From Amblyornis subalaris (lineage: Eukaryota > Chordata > Aves > Passeriformes > Ptilonorhynchidae), in assembly GCA_018881555.1 (NCBI GenBank), contig JACAXG010000164.1, forward strand, positions 867,747 to 931,746: a stretch of DNA of 64,000 nucleotides, written 5' to 3'. The translations under genes and the position numbers were made by a program. Shown here piece after piece: positions 49,801 to 61,170 of this stretch (position 1 is the first letter of the stretch; every line of letters starts with the position of its first letter). The notes under the pieces are model-generated. The model ran no database searches, had not been told where the DNA came from, and saw only the letters and a program-made list of their open reading frames with translations.

Positions 49801-51737
49801 TCCCCCACCCTTCTCTTCCTGTTGAAGACAAATGGATCCAGTGTATGTACAAAAACATAAAGCATTCCTCGGAAAGGCAAATATTTGAAAGAAAAAAGAA
49901 TATTCATTACCAATATAACATAACTTTCAAATTTTGTTCAGAGAATGTCCCCTCTTATGCATGGATTTCTCCTTAGGTAAAAAAAAGCAAACATAAAATC
50001 TGAGAAAAATAAAAAGTCAAAGCCNTAAGATCAGCATAATAAAATGAACACCTAGTCTCTGGAAAAGTCTAGGTCAAACCTGAAGACACTTATGTATAAG
50101 GTTATTTTTTAAGATAACACACTTTTTCCAAAACACTAGATTTCCTCCCCAGCAAGCAAAGCTTATCAAGATATTTGCTGTACGGAAGGAAGTCCTGGAT
50201 TCCATGAATGTTGCATATGAATATTCTTAAAGAGACAGTCAAAGTGCAATGTCTTCACTTCAAGACATGCTAATTTTCAAACTAGCATGAGATTTATACT
50301 ACTTTCCAGCCAATATTTGGTGATCGTTTGGTGGATGGAAAACTGATTAGAGAACAGAAACCTTATTAGAAATCTTTCTTTAGAACTGTGCTTTAAAAAG
50401 ATAGGATGTTTTAATTTAAGTTATACCAAAGAAAAAAAAAAAGAGGAAAAAGAAAGTATGAAATTGGTATCTTTATTTAATTAGTACTGTAAAAAATGAG
50501 GCACAAAATTTAAAAATGTCCTTTTCCTTTGAAAAACATCATGTGCAGATAGATAAGAACTGATAAATTTCCCAAAAGATATGAGTATTTCCTTAGCAAC
50601 AAGAACAGCTGAGATTCATCTCACACAAAAGGTTGGATTTGTGGGAATCAGCTAAATTTAGGTGTCTAAGCTTCCCCTAACACAACAGCAATCCAGTCAA
50701 TATAGTCTGGAAAACAATGCCTCTCACATTAAACTAGTCACATCTACTACACATCATTCAGTTTAATAACTGACTGGGTCTCTAGACTCAATTATGGTAA
50801 TTGAGGTCTCCGCTGACTACACCTGGAACTCAGACTAATTCACATCTACCTCCAACACACATCTGAATGAGTCTGAACGAGTCATAGACACATCACGAGG
50901 TTACACACAAGGCGCCTGCACTCATACCTGTTTGAGTGAATCTCAACCTAAACATCACTCCTCCTGTGTAACCACTAGCATGCAGTGCCAGTTTACATAT
51001 ATCCTGGACTACCCAAGATGTTTGCATGTGCATGTCAAACAGGAAAGAAGGGATTGCAATTAACAAGAAGTAGGTAACCTCAAGGTATTTCAAGTAGCAC
51101 CAAATGCCTATGTATAACAAATTATCTGAGTCCTATACATATATATTCTGGAGCTAAATTTCATCCAAAATGTCCTAGTGTGAATTTGGTATTTGAGTCC
51201 CTTTACACTTAACAGAAATAGGGTAAATGGACTCTGGAGTGACATTTAGCCAACGTGGTTTAGGTACCTACTTTAAGATTAAATAAAAGCTCTTGTGCAC
51301 AAAAAATAAAAAGGGAGCTTAGAAACACTTAAGATAAAGTTTTAAAAGTCTAAATGTAAGCATCCAAATTCAGAGTATATAATATGGAGCTGAGTTCATG
51401 ATTGATTTCTGGAACTAACATGGGTATCACTTGGTTACTTTCTACAGCCTAGCCTTCATTCTTAGCTTATGGTGGGATAGAGGCATTTCTTTACAAGATT
51501 TACTTGACCCATTTCAGATATCTACCTCAGGAGCTAAACTGGAAAAGAAACCAGTAACTTGGATTGTACCTATTTGTTTGATTTCTATACTGCATACAGT
51601 ACTACACCAGACATTCTACCATAAATTTACAAGTTTATCATTCATTTGCCTTAGAGAATACAGATTTTTCTTTCCTTTTTTTCTTCCATCTGTATTGCAC
51701 AGTCTATACAAGACAAATTTCATTCATTTATAGGATT
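46859..51737. other. Unique AT-rich intron
   Basis: No exon or transposon was recognised. A short TA run lies at 48203-48216 and a T/G tract at 49194-49298. Several isolated N bases (47182, 49196, 49489, 50025). Confidence 0.4.
49194..49298. repeat. T/G-rich low-complexity tract
   Basis: T runs interrupted by G, GTTG and CTTTC units, with a G7 run at 49254-49260. The lysine-rich minus-strand frame across it is an artefact. Confidence 0.85.
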
Positions 51738-52465
51738 GCAGAATCATAGAACAGAAGCTTGGAAGTGAAATCTAGAGATTGTTTAGTCAAACCTCCCTGC
51801 TCAACTCAGGGTCAGCTAGAGTCATGTCCTGTTCGATTTTCAAAATATCCATGGAGACTCCACAATCTCTCTGGGAAACTTGGAGCAGAGTTCTATTGTC
51901 CCAATAGCAAGAAAATCTGTTGGGTTTTTTTCCCTTACGTTTAAAGAAAATTTCTCTGTAGTTCAGTACATGCCCAGTGTCCCTTCTTTAATTTGGTGTA
52001 CTACTGAGAGGAGTCTGGCTCTCTCTCTACTCTCCTTCCCCCACCACATCAGGTATTTGCACACATTAATTAGATCCTTCCTAAGCCTTCCCTTCTCCAG
52101 GATGAAGAGTCACAGTTCTCTCAGCATCTCCCTATGTGACAGATGCTCTAATACCTTAATAATCTTAGTGGCCCTTGGCTGTACTCAGTCCCTGTTTCCA
52201 TTTCCCTTCCATTATGGAAAAAAACAGCACTGGGCTTGGCACTTCAAATGTGCCTCATCAGTGCTGAGCAGAGGGAAATGATCCTTCCCATCAGCTTGTT
52301 GGCAACATCCTTCTTCATGCAGTCCAGGAGGTTACTTTCTGTTCTCAAAGGGTGTCTTTCTGGCTCATGGTCAATTTGCNGTCCACCAGGACTCCCAGTT
52401 CTCTTACTGCAAAGCTGCAGGCCCAAGTCTGTGTGGGTGCAATGAGGTTATTCCTTCTTCATGAA
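51738..52465 (-). mobile_element. CR1 LINE 3' fragment, about 730 bp
   Basis: The plus strand begins GCAGAATCATAGAACAGAAG (complement of the CR1 tail). It then shows, in CR1 antisense order, CTCAACTCAGGGTCAGCTAG, AGTGGCCCTTGGCTGTACTC, GCCTCATCAGTGCTGAGCAG, CTGGCTCATGGTCAATTTGC and CCACCAGGACTCCCAGTTCTC before fading near ATGAGGTTATTCCTTC. It is moderately diverged with indels, so inactive. Same orientation as PCDH9. N at 52380. Confidence 0.9.
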
Positions 52466-53679
52466 GTTATTCCTCTTATTGCAGCCATTAACAATTCTGA
52501 TTCTACTTACAATTTATAACCACTTTAATGCAGAAATTAACTGCCATGTTAAATTCAACACTTTTCACAACTATAATCTTTCTTCTAGTCAACTTGCTGC
52601 TGTGAATAGGAGTTGTACTGCTAAGACTCCTTNAGTAAGAGAATATGAAACATTGGAAAATTAGCTCTAGTATCAAGGCAACAAGCAGTCATAGCTGGCA
52701 AGAAGAACTTTCACTGAATTCCAGAAAAAGCAACATCAAAAACATCAAACAAATATTCCTGCCATAATCACAGTATCACACCTTTAAAAGGTGAATTATC
52801 TCAAATATGGTTAGGTGATAAAGCACTTAGAATGCTAATAAAATCTTCCTAATATATTTTGTGATGATTAAAGGTATATGTGTTCAGTTGTGGTTTTTAC
52901 TTTAATTTCCCACAGAAGGTCTTTAAATAATAGAAAAATCTATTGTTGTTCTACTGCTAAAAGGTACTGTTAAATAGCATGTTCATGAGGCAGGAAAAGA
53001 ACCCACTCAGGTCAGAACAATGACTGATAAAGAGAAAAAATTATTTTAAAAGTCTGCAATTTAGAAGACCCATGTTTTATTTTTCTTATTCTGAATATTT
53101 AACTTGAAACTTTTGACATTGTCATTTATCTGTAAGTGTTAGAAAGGACTGAGGATTCACTTTTTTTTTTTTTTTNGTACTGGACAGATATTGGACCATT
53201 CTGTATTAAAATACAGAAAAGGAAAAAAGGTGCTTAAGAACAAAATGTTTCAACATTCAAAATGCTTGTAAGAATTAAGCAGTTTATTACAGATTCAAGA
53301 AGACTTGAGTACCACATCTGAACTATGGACATAAAACACCCCATTTATCAAATAAAAGGCTGATTCAGTTGAAGTCAGTAAGCAATGTAGTAATATTTCC
53401 TCTGTCACTGAAGATCATTAAATCAAGGAATCATTTTGAAACATATGCTGTAGATACCAGCAGAAGACACATGNTTTATTTATGTTACTGGCTAAGATTT
53501 CTGATCTGTGTTATGCAGGATGCTGTACTAGTCAAAACAGTCCCTTGGGCCTCAAGATATCCTTGCACTTCTGGAAGTCACAGATTTCACATTGACAAAG
53601 GGTGGTACAGTCACACAGACAAGAGTTAGAAACTGAAAATAAATGCTTTCAGACTGGGAATATGATACCAGCTTTAATA
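52466..53679. other. Unique AT-rich intron
   Basis: Nothing was recognised except a T15 run at 53161-53175 ending in an N. N bases also lie at 52633 and 53474. Confidence 0.4.
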
Positions 53680-54580
53680 TGCTGGTGGGTTAACCTTGGC
53701 TGCTGCCAGGTGCTCACCAAGCTGCTCTATCACTCCCCCTTCCCAGCAAGGTGGGAAGGAAATGAGATTAAAAAGCTCCTGGGTTGAGATAAGGACAGGN
53801 AGATCACTCTCCAGTTACCATCACTGGCAGAACTGACTCAGCCTGGGGAAGATTAATTTAATTTATCACCAATAAAAAACAGAGAAGGATTGTGAGAAAC
53901 AGGAAAAGCAAAACTAAAAACACCTTTCCCACTCCCCACTCCTTCCTTCTTCCCAGGCTCAACTTCACTCTTTCATATCCTTCTCTTCTGACTCCTCCCT
54001 ACCTTGCCCCTGCCAGCAGCNGGGGATGTGCAATGGGAGTTGCAGTCAGTCAGTAAAAGTGACTGCTCCTTCCTCACCATACTCTTTACCTGCTCCAACA
54101 TGGGGTCCTTTACAAAGAATATAGTCCTTCATTAACTGCTCCAGCCTGGATCTCTTCCACAGGGTGTGAGCCTTCAAGAACAGACTGCTCCTGAGTGGGT
54201 TCCCCAGGGGTCACAGTTCCTTCTCCTGCATGGGCTCTTCATGGACTGGAACTTCCTTCAGGGCATATCCACCTGCTCCATGGGGTCCTCCATGGGCTGC
54301 TGGGGTCTTCTGCACAAGCTGAGAGGGAATNTGTTTGGTGTCCGAAGCACACACACTACCTCCTTCTTCACGGACCTTGGTGTCTGTAAGTTGTTTCTCT
54401 CACATTTTTCTTACTCCTTCCCTCCAGCTGCCTGTGCAGCTTTCAGCAGCGATGGGTCTGTTTTAGAGCCACCGGGAACTGGCTCTGTCAAACATGGGGG
54501 GCAGCCTCTGGTCCCTTCTCGAAGAAGCACCCTCTGCAGCCCCCTCCCCACAACCTTGCCATGTAAACGCATATAAAACA
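53680..54580 (-). mobile_element. LTR of the same family, copy 3
   Basis: The left end GCTGGTGGGTTAACCTTGG is followed by the same block order as copy 1: GAGATAAGGACAGG, ATTAATTTAATTTATCACC, CCCAGGCTCAACTTCACTC, several CTGCTCCA..TGGGGTCC minisatellite units (54090-54310), TCACGGACCTTGGTGTCTG, and AACATGGGGGGCAGCCTCTGG near the right end. On the minus strand GATAAA lies where the family has its polyadenylation signal. The right boundary is uncertain (54572-54580), with no clear target duplication. N bases at 53800, 54021 and 54332. The 136-codon frame inside it is not a gene. Confidence 0.72.
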
Positions 54581-57500
54581 TTATTGAAGGAGGAATTAAA
54601 TCACTGGACTATTTTAAAACATCAGTTTTATTTAAGAAAAGTTATGTGAAATACTAAGCATTGTGCTATGGCAGAAGTTTGACTAGATAATTATATCACT
54701 TTGAAACTAAAAAGTCTGTGAATGTCTGCTGGGCTTGCTGTAATACAAAGAAAAGCCTTGTGAGTAGAAAATACTTACAGGAGAAAAATAACTCTTAATT
54801 CCTTAAATGACTCTCTTGTTCTAACCTGCACCACTGGCAAAAGCATCTGTGGTTTAAACTGTCCTAGGTATCATCAGTGATGGCAGCCAGAGGCATCAGC
54901 TTTCGTCTCATGTGCAGACTTCCCGTTCCTTTAATCCTCTAACCGTTCTCATAGACCCTGTGCCCCATGTAGCCTTTTCAGCTCACTTCTGAGGACCTGC
55001 AAGTTCTCATCTCAGGTGGCAGCAGCAGCTAGGAAGTTTTGACAAGTTAGGTGTTCCTCTTGGAGAAGCATGAAGCAAGTTCCCCTTCCACTGCCCATTC
55101 AATGGCTATGGCCTCTTGATTTACACTCCAATTAGCTCTGGTGTGTGGAGGAAGAGAGAATGGAATAGGAACAGATGTAGTACAGTGGCTTTTCTAAACC
55201 AAAACAATTTTTAAATCCTCACTGTAATGAGGTAGCAAAGAGATGAAAAGAGATAGCAATACTTCTTACGCCTCTCAGATTTTATTTATCTTTTTAAAGA
55301 AATAAGTGCATGGGCTAAGATTGAATTCAGACTTCAGACTATTTTATAGCTCTTCTGTAGGCTAATTCACCAACCTGACTCCAGTTTTTCTTACTCCTTC
55401 CTGCCTGTAGCTAAATGTGACAGCGTTAGATTCTGTGTGAGGTATGAACTTGTGTTTAATGAAATGGAGGATATGACTCAAAGGCAAATGTTCCTATTTT
55501 AGTTCACATAGTCTCATATTATGAAAACACAGGAATAACTNTGGACAGCAAATTATCTAGACCTAAGCATTAATAGAGTAGCTTTTCCTTCTACACCTTA
55601 GGCTGTTCAGCTATGGACAACTCCAGTATTGCCAAATAAGGAACATTTGAGGCAGCAAAATGAAAGACAGGATTAAGCAGAGGGTATGCCCGCAAGGTTA
55701 AACCATCATCACCCACTGGGTGTAATGATAGTGACACTGTAAAACCAAAGCTCTTTGCATGAAAGGCTTAGCTTCTCCACATGGGACACTATCATATGAC
55801 TAAGTGTAATACAAGGCAGTCTTGCCATTACTCTGAACTTTAATCATAATTAAACCACTGCCACAGAGATATTCCTACTTATTACTGGAATTAGAGTATG
55901 ATTTAACACCCTTGACATTACTTGACTAAACTGCCGTAGTATTAGGTTTATTAAAAAGCAGGAACTCAGGTATTTATCAGCCAAATTTAACCACACAGTT
56001 TTTATTGTACTGGAAATAAAAAAAGCTATCCACAAGCATTACTATTGAAAGACAAAATTATAACATTACTTCCAAGAATATGGAATTGCTTTGGAAGTTG
56101 TATTTATAAACATAGGACATAATAGAATATTCTATTTAATTTTACTAAATAAAAACATGATCTTCAAACCAGTGGGTTTGTTACACTTTTTGCTACATCT
56201 CTGTGTTTTTAGAAAGCTATTACTTTGTGTTATGTAACATATATTGATACTACTTTTTAAAGAGGTGTAGAAATTAGGCAAGCATTTACTTAGCTTCATA
56301 AACATGTATCAGAAGGCATAAATATTATATTTCTGACTGGTTTTAAACCATTGGAATTATTGCAAAGATTCATCCACAGTGTGTTGTAGTCTTTCTCCCT
56401 AGAGCAGTTCTAACATTCCACTAAATATATGCTATTCCTCTTTATCTCTGAAGAAAAATGAATCACATCCACAGCTTGCAGCTATCAAAATGTGATTTAT
56501 CAAGCATTTTCATGAAAATGCATTTTTCCCCTTCTTTACACTAGGAGGCACATTTTTACTTCGTACAGTTCTATTGCGCAGCTTTGCTGCATGAAACTCT
56601 TAGATACGTTAACAATTCCAGTCTAAATTTAAGTCCCTGACAACCTTTACTAAACCACAGTGAAAGAAGAATTCTTCACTAACAAGGTGGGTTGTTTTTT
56701 CTTGCTGATGAAAACCGCACTTAAAGTAATGAAAGACAACATTCTGCACCCGACTGCTGGCAAGCAAAAACATGGTTTTCTTTCGAGTAATACCTGAAGA
56801 AAAAATTCACATTAAAATTCATCACACAGCTGTACAGTTTTAATGGAACTGATGATAAAGATGTTTGTGTTAAAAGTACACTTTCTGATATGCAGATTTA
56901 AAACTATTAGAAAGCAGAAATTTTGGTAATGAAAGATGGTATAAAGTGGTATAAGTAAATACAATTTTAAATTTACGTTTTTCTTTAGATCCTAAAGAAA
57001 CTGGAATGTTTTCTAAATTCTTATCTGATATACTAAAACGTAAAGAACTTGAATCAGATGATAGACTTTTGGAATATCTTCCTTCATTTTTTATAGGAAT
57101 CAACTGTATCAAGCTGCAAATGAGACAAAGGTGAACTATAAGGAAGTTGCGATTGACAGGTTAACATCAAACTCCTCTGACCATCAATAAATACTGATCA
57201 ATTAACAGTAGTGAAATGGAAAATCCATCTTAGTAAAATGAATGCAACCTTCAAGTTAAAATAAAAGATTCTAAATCAAGAAGACATGTTTCAGTGATGC
57301 CAAACTTGGGCTTACATATCATTATAAAAGACTTCATATTTCTATCTTGCTTTTCTCGCATAACCACAGTGACTGCGTGTGGCTGACAATGCTAATATTT
57401 GGCTTCTCTCTTCATTGCAGTTTCACCTGGTGGGAGAGATTTCTGTTTTCAGATTGGCTAGATGAATGTACTCTCACTGTGTATGTTTATTTCATTAAAT

Positions 57501-60410
57501 CATGTAATTGTAGTTCTTGTGTCTCTGTAGAAGCTAATGAATGCAAGCAAATATGGAAATAAGGTTTCTCATGCCTTTGCGTAAGAAGTTAGCAAGACTT
57601 TTAGCACATTTTTTCCCCCCCTATTTCAGTTTTTGAAGACCTGGGCTTTGGTCACTCTTCTAATATAATTAAAATAGCAACATACTAATATTGAGAAACA
57701 ATGGCTGTATTTTTATTCACGTAACAGTGTACAGTAATAACCCACACAATTCACTGAGCATTAAAGTCATTAAACAAATTGCTCTCAGCACGAGGCAAGG
57801 ACTTTACTATCAAGATTAACATCATATTCTCATGAGCTGAAGCAAACTTTTACTTAGAATGAATTTTCATAGAAATACAGTGGAACAAATCTGTATTTTT
57901 GGTGTAGAGGTCATTAGCAAACATTCCCATAAACACTGTTCTTTCTCTTCAGTTGAAGGATTTATAATAAAAATACTATTAGGCAACATTTATTATCCCA
58001 AACTAGTAGCAGTACATGTACATGATAACACTACAACTCTTCACTAGGACTTCCTTCCTTATTTCATAGTTGTATCTTTTACCTTAGTATAGCCCAAGTA
58101 TTTTCATAACCAGCAATTCCTTTAACAGCCACTGAAATGAATCTACCTATANAGTTAAATACAACTATGGAATATTTCACTGCAATAGAACTAGAAATTC
58201 AGCTACAGTGTCAGAATGTCAAAGAACACAATGTTCAAATGATACTACATCAGTTATTTTAACCATGAACACATGTAAATACCCACAAAGTAACTTTGCC
58301 CAATACCAATAGAATTTTTCTCTTCTGAAAATTGCCACAGGATTTTCAATAACCATAAACTGCTTTAAACTCCATTTCATGTCTCATTCAAAAACTTGTG
58401 CCTCCAGCAGCAAAATAACTCTTGACACAGTTCCTAGGTAATAGCTTGATACAATATAAAAGTTAAATCCATCTAATGAGCAGCATCACTCCCATCCTGG
58501 CCTGGATTTTCCTAGGAAAATTTATGTCGTGGTAATGACCATGTCGTTCCCTTCTTAGTTTGTGAGATTTGGTGAGATATGGAATGCACTATTTCAATAT
58601 CTGATAAAAAGCAAAAAACNCTATAGTTCAATACTTCACTAATCATCAGTACAGATTTATGGTTAGATTTTCATAAATTTGACACAAATTTAGCATTCCT
58701 AAGGCTAAAACAGGAGTAACCACAGACGTATTAAAACTTTGCATATACCTTTTAAGAACACTTACTCATTCTGACTAATCTATTAGTGTCTACATTAGGC
58801 ATGAATAGATGATCATGATTAATATACTGTTTGCACAATGTGCTTTACACAAAATTTCCAAAACTACATTTTTAATAACTTGCTATGAAGTTTGCTAAGC
58901 TCTTTTTTCCTAACTCTCCAGGAGGATTTTTATGCTGCATTTTGAAGAGATATACAATTCAGAGCCAGTGAAGCCAATGCGACAGTGCCAACATGCAATG
59001 CTGCCTTAAAAACTCCTCTCTGATCTTGTTAAATCTTTCACAAGTCTCATACGTGGTCAGAGAATTAACCGGATAATTCCACTTAAGCTCCTTGCTNGCT
59101 TAAGCATACATACATTCTTGCTCCAGAATCAATCCATTCAGAGTTGCTATTCTTTTATCATTTTTTGTATTTCTACAGATTAAGGGTTTAACATCATAGT
59201 TCCAACAACATTTCTGTTTTTGTAAAGAAAATAAAATGCAGGTGTCGTATCCAGGAAAAAAAAAAAAAAAAGGAAAGGGAAAAGGAAAATAGAGGAAAAG
59301 AAACCAGAATGCAACTCTCAGACAGTAAAACATTTCAAATTGTTTCTTTGTAGAGTTTCATCCAACACAACCTCTTGGTCTTCCCATAAAAATATGAGAA
59401 AAATACTTCCAAAGTCAATATTCCACAGTTCATGTTGTCATCTGCCATGATGTAAATGTCATAATTCAGATCCAGCTCTGCCCAAATGAGAAGATGGACC
59501 TTAATATTGTTCATCAGGTCCCAAGGCCACCTTCTCTCCTGGTTTGTACAGGCCCAGTGACAACTTAATCATCTATACAAAAGGGAGAAATGCCAAAGAC
59601 AGAAACTAATTCTTATTTCTATACTCCTGGGATGCAACAGAACTCAGGTTCAATTACCTTCCAAGAGCACAGATAAGACTTTTAACCTTTGTCTCCACAT
59701 TCTAGACAGAAAACAAGAAGCTTAAGAGCAGTGCTACTTCCCCCTCCCTGTTTCCAGCATGTCTAAGTCTCCACATTCCTCATTCCAATGCCAAAATACT
59801 AGTCAGAGTATTGGTTAAGATCTTGCTTCAATTTCTCATCCTTAATATTTGTGTGAAAATCTGTATCCGACAGTTCCAAAACATCGTGTCATTCCAACTT
59901 AACAAAGAAACCCTGTGATTCTTGATGTTAGAAGGGGGAATTGTAAGTGTGTTAAGAAATTTGAGTTCTTTAAATTTTTCAGTACTTCACCAATTTACTG
60001 ATTTCTATGTTAGTCTAACAGGCAGTGCAACCCCCATGTCCTTGCTCTTTAAATTGATATTTAGAATGACTTTCCTAAAACAAAGTCTGATGCTACATAG
60101 CTACAGCACTGCAAACATCAGGAAAAACTTGCTACCTTGTAGGACATCCTTCTCCTCAGCTGTTCTTACTTACTGTGCAATTAGTATGGAGCTGTTTATT
60201 CCACTGCATATATTTTTGTTTCCACAGTCAAATTACAACATGAGGCACTTCAGGCAAACTACATTATTTCCAAACAATCCTTAAGAGCTAACATGACCAA
60301 ATATTCATGCATGTGCTTAAAAACTTCTCTACCATTGCAAAGCTCAAAGGCATGAAAAAGAAAGTAACCAAGTTAGCAAAGCAACTTGGATAAGCAGAGC
60401 AGTGATGGTG
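54581..60410. other. Unique intron up to the PCDH9 donor
   Basis: No further exon or transposon was recognised. The somewhat GC-richer stretch 54870-55160 and a compact stretch at 58915-59010 are unexplained. An A16 run followed by a purine tract lies at 59256-59300. N bases at 55542, 58152, 58620 and 59097. Confidence 0.4.
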
Positions 60411-60416
60411 ACTCAC
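60411..60416 (-). promoter_or_regulatory. PCDH9: 5' splice donor of the PCDH9 exon
   Basis: Minus-strand GTGAGT follows the exon end directly (...AACTCGG|GTGAGT). It is a strong U1-type donor. It leaves phase 1, which agrees with the aspartate codon (G|AT) expected at this junction in PCDH9. Confidence 0.9.
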
Positions 60417-60618
60417 CCGAGTTGGGGTCAGAATTGCCATCAGCTTCAGTCCTCTTGTCCGGTGAAGCCTGGTCGTAGAATTCGTCCTGCGGCTGAACCA
60501 GAGGGAGAGGGTGTGAGATCAGGGTTCCACCACCCACTGGCTCGTGGTCTCCCAGACCACTGTCACTGCAGCTTTCCTGGGAGCCATCGGGGAGGTGAAA
60601 TGTAACACGGCGCTGGGA
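60417..60618 (-). CDS. PCDH9: Protocadherin-9 internal coding exon (cytoplasmic tail, CM3 region)
   Basis: Internal exon of a delta-1 protocadherin, a single-pass cadherin-family adhesion protein of neurons. The minus strand is open for 67 codons plus one base (202 bp, phase 0 in, phase 1 out). It starts [20 protein letters not shown], continues through [17 protein letters not shown] (residues 45-61) and ends NSDPNS plus a G that would start the next codon. This is the PCDH9 tail as I know it; PCDH11 has a related but clearly different version. Residues 3-7, RRVTF, are the CM3 motif, an RVxF-type docking site that in this family binds protein phosphatase 1 alpha. The serine- and acidic-rich stretch after it is typical of the tail. 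The exon is GC-richer and CpG-richer than its flanks. No signal peptide, cadherin repeat or membrane segment is expected here, because they are encoded by an upstream exon outside the window. Confidence 0.95.
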
Positions 60619-60652
60619 CTACAAAGAAGAGCACAGGACACACTGATTAGTG
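60619..60652 (-). promoter_or_regulatory. PCDH9: 3' splice acceptor and branch-point candidate of the PCDH9 exon
   Basis: On the minus strand the exon is preceded by a pyrimidine-rich CTCTTCTTTGTAG, with the AG at 60620-60619. A CACTAATCAG sequence at about 60652-60643 contains a CTAAT branch-point match whose likely branch A (60647) lies about 29 nt upstream of the exon. That is a normal spacing. Confidence 0.8.
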
Positions 60653-60743
60653 CTCTTCTTTTCTGTTCTCCTGACTATTTTTTTTTAACTTTTGACATAC
60701 AGATAGATCCCCGGCAATGCTTATGAAGCAATTGCTATTATCA

Positions 60744-60794
60744 TGTTTGCTTGTTGTTTGTTTGTGGTTTGGTTTGTTGGGGTTTTTTTTTGGC
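60744..60794. repeat. T/G-rich low-complexity tract
   Basis: GTTTGTTT-like units with a T9 run. It sits about 125 bp upstream of the PCDH9 exon in the transcribed direction and would be A/C-rich in the RNA. Confidence 0.8.
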
Positions 60795-61152
60795 TTGATT
60801 TTAGGTGGGAACATGGCAGATGAGAAAGCCAAATTTCAAAGGTCTACATGTGCTCATCTGTGAAGTAAGCTTTTCATAAGAAATTCATCAGTGGAAAATA
60901 AGGGATATTTCTCATAATTTTCAAAATCTCATCTGTAAAAAAACTCTCTCTGAGTTTTGCAAACTATGTGATGAAAAGCAAATTACATTCAAAAAACTAA
61001 TAAGTATATATTTCTGAGGTTAAAATCTGTACTATCACTATTCAAATCGGGGGAAAAAAGCTAAACAAACCCACCAAGGCAGACAATCCCATAAAAATGG
61101 TTGTCATCTTTCAGGAATAGTAGCACAAATGAATACCTGTCTATAAGGATAT

Positions 61153-61170
61153 TTAACTGATATCAGTTAA
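61153..61170. repeat. 18-bp perfect palindrome
   Basis: TTAACTGATATCAGTTAA reads identically on both strands, with no spacer. Confidence 0.9.

Larger units (their letters stand above)
1..60416 (-). other. PCDH9: PCDH9 intron downstream of the CM3 exon (5' part)
   Basis: Everything left of the donor site should be one PCDH9 intron, because no further exon with PCDH9-like sequence was recognised. The region is AT-rich, carries scattered repeats (listed separately) and has only short, low-complexity open frames. Very long introns are usual for this gene in vertebrates. A short alternative exon could be hidden here and would not be seen by eye. Confidence 0.75.

Noticed and set aside
54166..54576. 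136-codon plus-strand frame, the longest in the window
   Set aside because: It lies wholly inside LTR copy 3 and follows its minisatellite and GC-rich blocks, with no retroviral or host protein resemblance.
36152..54580. Antisense bias of the LTRs relative to PCDH9
   Set aside because: I first read the LTRs as plus strand. The TATA-like and polyadenylation-like signals and the family's TGTATTGGG start put them on the minus strand, the same as PCDH9.
57347..57562. Plus-strand exon after the CATTGCAG acceptor at about 57412-57420
   Set aside because: The acceptor-like sequence is on the strand opposite PCDH9, there is no matching family, and such AG sites are common by chance.
60402..60605. 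Plus-strand 67-codon frame over the PCDH9 exon
   Set aside because: It is the antisense shadow of the minus-strand exon, which has correct splice sites and a recognised protein sequence.
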